From NCBI GenBank assembly GCA_900547005.1, contig URER01000003.1:1-64000 (forward strand): a DNA stretch of 64,000 nucleotides, written 5' to 3'. Under the pieces are notes generated by a model. That model searched no databases, was not told where the DNA came from, and worked only from the letters and a program-made list of their open reading frames with translations. Both the position numbers and the translations under genes were made by a program. Origin of the DNA: an uncultured Prevotella sp. Its GTDB lineage: Bacteria > Bacteroidota > Bacteroidia > Bacteroidales > Bacteroidaceae. Positions 61,127 to 64,000 of the stretch are shown piece after piece (position 1 is the stretch's first letter; the number at the start of each line of letters is the position of its first letter).

Positions 61127-62149
61127 ATGAAGGATTTTCACGGTTATAGCTTGTTGGCATATAATACATTTGGGATTGAGGCTTCGTGCGGCCGCTTTAT
61201 AGAGTATGAGACGGTGGACGAGGCACGTCGGCTGGCTAATATCCTGACTTGGGAAAACACGCCGTTCCTGATTGTCGGTGGCGGTAGCAATCTGTTGCTT
61301 ACGAAGGATTTTGACGGCATCGTAGTGCATTCTGCCATACGGGGCATCGAAATTGCAGATGAAGAGGGCGACAGCATCATGCTGCGTTGCGGCTCCGGAG
61401 AAGTCTGGGATGATGTCGTGGCTTTCAGTGTGGAGCATGGCATGAACGGATTGGAGAACCTTTCCGTGATTCCCGGTGAGGTGGGAGCGAGTGCGGTACA
61501 GAATATCGGCGCCTATGGAAAGGAGGCTAAGGACTTTATCTGTCGTGTGGAGGCGGTGGAGATAGCGTCCGGAGATGTCGTGATATTCGGGAATGAGGAT
61601 TGCGGATACGCTTATCGGCAGAGCCGTTTCAAGCACGAATGGAAAGATAAATATCTTATAACGCACGTTACTTATCGGTTGAGTAAGGCTGCGGATTATG
61701 TGCCGAGTTATGAATACGGCAATATCCGTGCGGAGTTGGAGCGCAGAAGTATCGCTGCTCCTACGCCGTCTGAACTGCGCCGGGTGATAACAGACATACG
61801 GAATGCGAAGTTGCCCGACCCGAAAGTGGTGGGTAATGCCGGCAGTTTTTTTATGAATCCGATTGTGCCGAAGGCTAAATACGAGGCATTGGCGAAGGAT
61901 TATCCGACAATGCCGCATTATACTGTGGACGAATCTCACGAGAAGATTCCCGCGGGATGGATGATAGAGCAGTGTGGCTGGAAAGGAAAAAGTCTCGGAC
62001 GTGCTGGTGTTTATGAGAAACAGGCACTTGTTCTCGTAAATCGCGGTGGCGCGTCGGGCGACGAGGTGGTGCGCTTGTGTCGTGCCATTCAGCAGGATGT
62101 GGCGGCTAAATTTGGTATTGAGATATTCCCTGAAGTGAATATTATATAA
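61127..62149 (+). CDS. murB: UDP-N-acetylmuramate dehydrogenase
   Basis: A 340-residue FAD enzyme of the MurB type I length: NTFGIEASCGRFIEY, the FAD loop FLIVGGGSNLLLTKDFDG, NLSVIPGEVGASAVQNIGAYG, the catalytic YRQSRFK and SFFMNPIVPK with the active-site Ser, and EIFPEVNII at the end. It reduces enolpyruvyl-UDP-GlcNAc to UDP-MurNAc for peptidoglycan synthesis. Flanked by a DUF4348 gene (11 bp before) and an MBL hydrolase (52 bp after) on the same strand. Confidence 0.96.
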   Translation: MKDFHGYSLLAYNTFGIEASCGRFIEYETVDEARRLANILTWENTPFLIVGGGSNLLLTKDFDGIVVHSAIRGIEIADEEGDSIMLRCGSGEVWDDVVAFSVEHGMNGLENLSVIPGEVGASAVQNIGAYGKEAKDFICRVEAVEIASGDVVIFGNEDCGYAYRQSRFKHEWKDKYLITHVTYRLSKAADYVPSYEYGNIRAELERRSIAAPTPSELRRVITDIRNAKLPDPKVVGNAGSFFMNPIVPKAKYEALAKDYPTMPHYTVDESHEKIPAGWMIEQCGWKGKSLGRAGVYEKQALVLVNRGGASGDEVVRLCRAIQQDVAAKFGIEIFPEVNII

Positions 62150-62201
62150 TGTATGGGCTTTAGCCGTTTGATGTGTTGGCTTTAGTTGTTTTGGGATAAA
62201 C

Positions 62202-62975
62202 ATGAAATGTAGTATGCGTTTAACTTTATTAGGTACAGGAACATCGGGTGGCGTGCCGAGTTTGGGATGTCATTGTGAGGTATGCCATAGCACGAATCCG
62301 CGCGATAAGCGTATGCGCAGTGTGGCGTTGCTGGAGACCGGCCGCGCAAGAATATTGATTGATTGCGGTCCGGACATACGCAATCAACTTATGCCGTTGC
62401 CTTTCAAGCCGTTCGATGCGGTGTTGCTCACGCATATTCATTACGACCATGTGGCCGGAATAGATGATTTGCGCCCACTGTGTGTTTTCGGAGACATTAA
62501 TATCTATGCCGATGGCAACACTGTAAGGGGCTTGCACACGACCATGCCTTATTGCTTCACGCAGACGCTTTATCCCGGTGTGCCGAAGCTGAACCTGCAT
62601 ACAGTCCGGCCGCATGAGCCTTTGCGTATTGGTGATGTAGAGGTTATGCCGATTGTTGTGATGCACGATAAATTGCCGATACTTGGTTATCGTTTCGGCA
62701 GGCTTGCGTATATAACGGATATGAAGACTATTGACGAGGGAGAGCTGGCTTATCTCGATGGGGTGGATACGCTTGTCGTTAATGCCCTGAGATGGGAAAA
62801 AGAGCATCATTCGCACCAACTTGTCGCTGATGCCATAGCTTTCGCGAGGAGAATTGGGGCAAAGCGCACTTTCTTTACGCATCTCACGCATAACATCGGA
62901 CTGCATGATGAGGCTGAGAAACGCCTTCCCAAAGGCTTCCATTTCGGATATGACGGTCTCGTAATAGATGTGTAA
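62202..62975 (+). CDS. MBL-fold metal-dependent hydrolase (PhnP-like)
   Basis: A 257-residue cytoplasmic metallo-beta-lactamase-fold protein. It has GTGTSGGVPSLGCHCEVC near the start (two Cys typical of the PhnP subfamily), IDCGPDIRNQLM, the metal motif LTHIHYDHVAGIDDLRP and further metal ligands in VMHDKLPILGYRF, YITDMKTI and FTHLTHNIGLH. PhnP is a phosphodiesterase acting on cyclic phosphates; related members are nucleases. The start could instead be ATG 62214 (MRLTLLGTG). Probably the last gene of the DUF4348-murB unit. Confidence 0.88.
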   Translation: MKCSMRLTLLGTGTSGGVPSLGCHCEVCHSTNPRDKRMRSVALLETGRARILIDCGPDIRNQLMPLPFKPFDAVLLTHIHYDHVAGIDDLRPLCVFGDINIYADGNTVRGLHTTMPYCFTQTLYPGVPKLNLHTVRPHEPLRIGDVEVMPIVVMHDKLPILGYRFGRLAYITDMKTIDEGELAYLDGVDTLVVNALRWEKEHHSHQLVADAIAFARRIGAKRTFFTHLTHNIGLHDEAEKRLPKGFHFGYDGLVIDV

Positions 62976-63029
62976 AGATTAAAAAGGGCTAATAAGGAAA
63001 ACTGAGTGTTTTATGAAAAGCATATAATA

Positions 63030-63064
63030 AAAGGGACAACACCGTGCGATGTTGCCCCTTTCTC
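63030..63064. terminator. Bidirectional terminator
   Basis: AAAAGGGACAACA pairs with TGTTGCCCCTTT around an 8-nt loop (63030-63062; one mismatch) and has A-rich and T-rich flanks. It separates the convergent MBL hydrolase and thrS genes. Confidence 0.8.
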
Positions 63065-63095
63065 TTTATAAGAAGTTTATTCTTATGATGCAAAA

Positions 63096-64000
63096 TTAAT
63101 CTTCCGGATGGATTTCCGTAGCTTTCAGTTGCTCGTTAACCTCATCGTTTACACGCTTGGCGAAGTCTTCCATGCTCATGGTTGCCTGCTCGCCACCGCC
63201 TTGCTTGCGCATAGAAACAAGTCCTTCTGCGGCTTCTTTCTCGCCCACGATAACCATATAAGGCACACGTTTCAGCTCGTTGTCGCGAATCTTGCGGCCA
63301 ATCTTCTCGTTGCGGTCGTCCACATTGGCGCGCACTCCTTGTGCGTCGAAGTACTTGGCAACACTCTTTGCGTAGTCATTATACTTCTCGGAAATAGGCA
63401 GAATAGCTACTTGGTCAGGTGTGAGCCATAGTGGGAAGTGGCCTGCGGTGTGTTCGATGAGTACTGCGCAGAAACGTTCCATAGAACCGAATGGCGCACG
63501 GTGAATCATCACCGGAGTCTGCTTGGTGTTGTCATCGGCTGTGTATTCGAGCTTGAAACGCTGCGGCAGGTTGTAATCCACCTGTATAGTACCCAACTGC
63601 CAACGTCTTCCGATGGCGTCTTTCACCATGAAGTCGAGCTTCGGACCATAGAATGCAGCCTCTCCGTATTCCACTTTCGCCTTCAGATTGCGTTCCTGAC
63701 AAGCCTCAATGATAGCCTGCTCGGCACTTGCCCAAACCTCGTCAGAGCCGATATACTTCTCTGTGTCGTTAGGATCGCGCAGCGAAATCTGCACCTCAAC
63801 ATTGTCGTCGGTGAAGTTGAACGTTGAGAATACTGTCTGTATGATGTCGATTACGCGCAGGAACTCGTTCTTCACCTGATCAGGACGGCAGAAAATGTGT
63901 GCGTCGTCCTGTGTGAATGAACGCACGCGGGTCAGTCCGTGAAGCTCGCCGCTTTGTTCGTAGCGATAAACGGTACCAAACTCGGCGATGCGCAATGGTA
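63096..64000 (-). CDS. thrS: Threonyl-tRNA synthetase, C-terminal half (runs off the right edge)
   Basis: The visible 301 residues contain the class II core from [20 protein letters not shown] (motif 2) through [43 protein letters not shown] (motif 3 region) and the anticodon-binding domain ([41 protein letters not shown]). The start lies beyond 64000; the TTG near 63995 is internal. The gene is on the minus strand and convergent with the MBL hydrolase. No pseudogene signs in the visible part. Confidence 0.96.
   Translation of the reverse strand, partial: PLRIAEFGTVYRYEQSGELHGLTRVRSFTQDDAHIFCRPDQVKNEFLRVIDIIQTVFSTFNFTDDNVEVQISLRDPNDTEKYIGSDEVWASAEQAIIEACQERNLKAKVEYGEAAFYGPKLDFMVKDAIGRRWQLGTIQVDYNLPQRFKLEYTADDNTKQTPVMIHRAPFGSMERFCAVLIEHTAGHFPLWLTPDQVAILPISEKYNDYAKSVAKYFDAQGVRANVDDRNEKIGRKIRDNELKRVPYMVIVGEKEAAEGLVSMRKQGGGEQATMSMEDFAKRVNDEVNEQLKATEIHPED

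Overview
The window looks like chromosomal DNA of a Bacteroidota member, most likely Prevotella or a close relative. The evidence is the set of lineage-typical families (DUF3332, DUF4827, DUF4348, DUF6048/DUF6452, TamL lipoprotein, BspA-type leucine-rich repeats with a type IX-like C-terminal tail, TPP-riboswitch/TonB-receptor/PnuT operon) and many promoters of the Bacteroidota form TTTG-N19/20-TAnnTTTG. No phage, insertion sequence or CRISPR array was seen. The species is inferred, not shown.

Layout. 1-4.7 kb: the 3' part of a DUF389 membrane protein (apparently frameshifted at the left edge), a DUF3332 lipoprotein, a small secreted protein, a small lysozyme-fold protein behind a structured leader, and a secreted protein with a SecD P1-head-like region driven by a triplicated promoter. 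4.7-9.1 kb: long non-coding stretches around a BspA-like surface protein. 9.1-12.4 kb: thiamine uptake operon (TPP riboswitch, TonB receptor with a one-base frameshift, PnuT). 12.5-19 kb: LemA, M48 protease, SGNH hydrolase, DUF2723 protein, polysaccharide deacetylase. 19.4-36.8 kb, mostly minus: GlmM, DUF4827, DHH phosphoesterase, nucleotidyltransferase, CE1-like esterase, TamL/TamB/RluA, FabG/TetR, then initiator tRNA (plus) and two membrane proteins. 37-46.5 kb: PurD, MINPP-like phosphatase, DPP-IV, RlmL-like methyltransferase, CysE, RibH, TPR protein. 46.7-57.6 kb: RecF/DUF721; a tightly overlapping MTHFS/S41/dCMP deaminase/M3 operon; Crp/Fnr regulator; ApbE/DUF6048/DUF6452/GT2/DUF4199. 57.8-64 kb: SRP RNA, tRNA-Thr, PheS, DUF4348/MurB/MBL hydrolase, and ThrS running off the right edge.

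The most unusual content is intergenic. A roughly 530-bp non-coding repeat occurs three times in the same orientation (about 5034, 44664 and 58372). Conserved landmarks lie at exactly the same distances in all three copies (197 + 207 bp) although much of the sequence differs. Its core is seven units at exact 22-bp spacing, each a 15-mer built from two kinds of half-site plus a 7-bp spacer. Three other gaps (about 19073, 23943, 34965) hold unrelated-sequence palindrome arrays with the same 22-bp repeat length; in one the palindrome arms change in a compensatory way. There are also a duplicated 66-bp promoter/palindrome module shared by the recF and nucleotidyltransferase leaders, an 87-bp promoter triplication, an octamer array in inverted orientation, and two candidate structured RNAs.

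All calls come from reading the sequence; no database search, alignment program or folding program was run.
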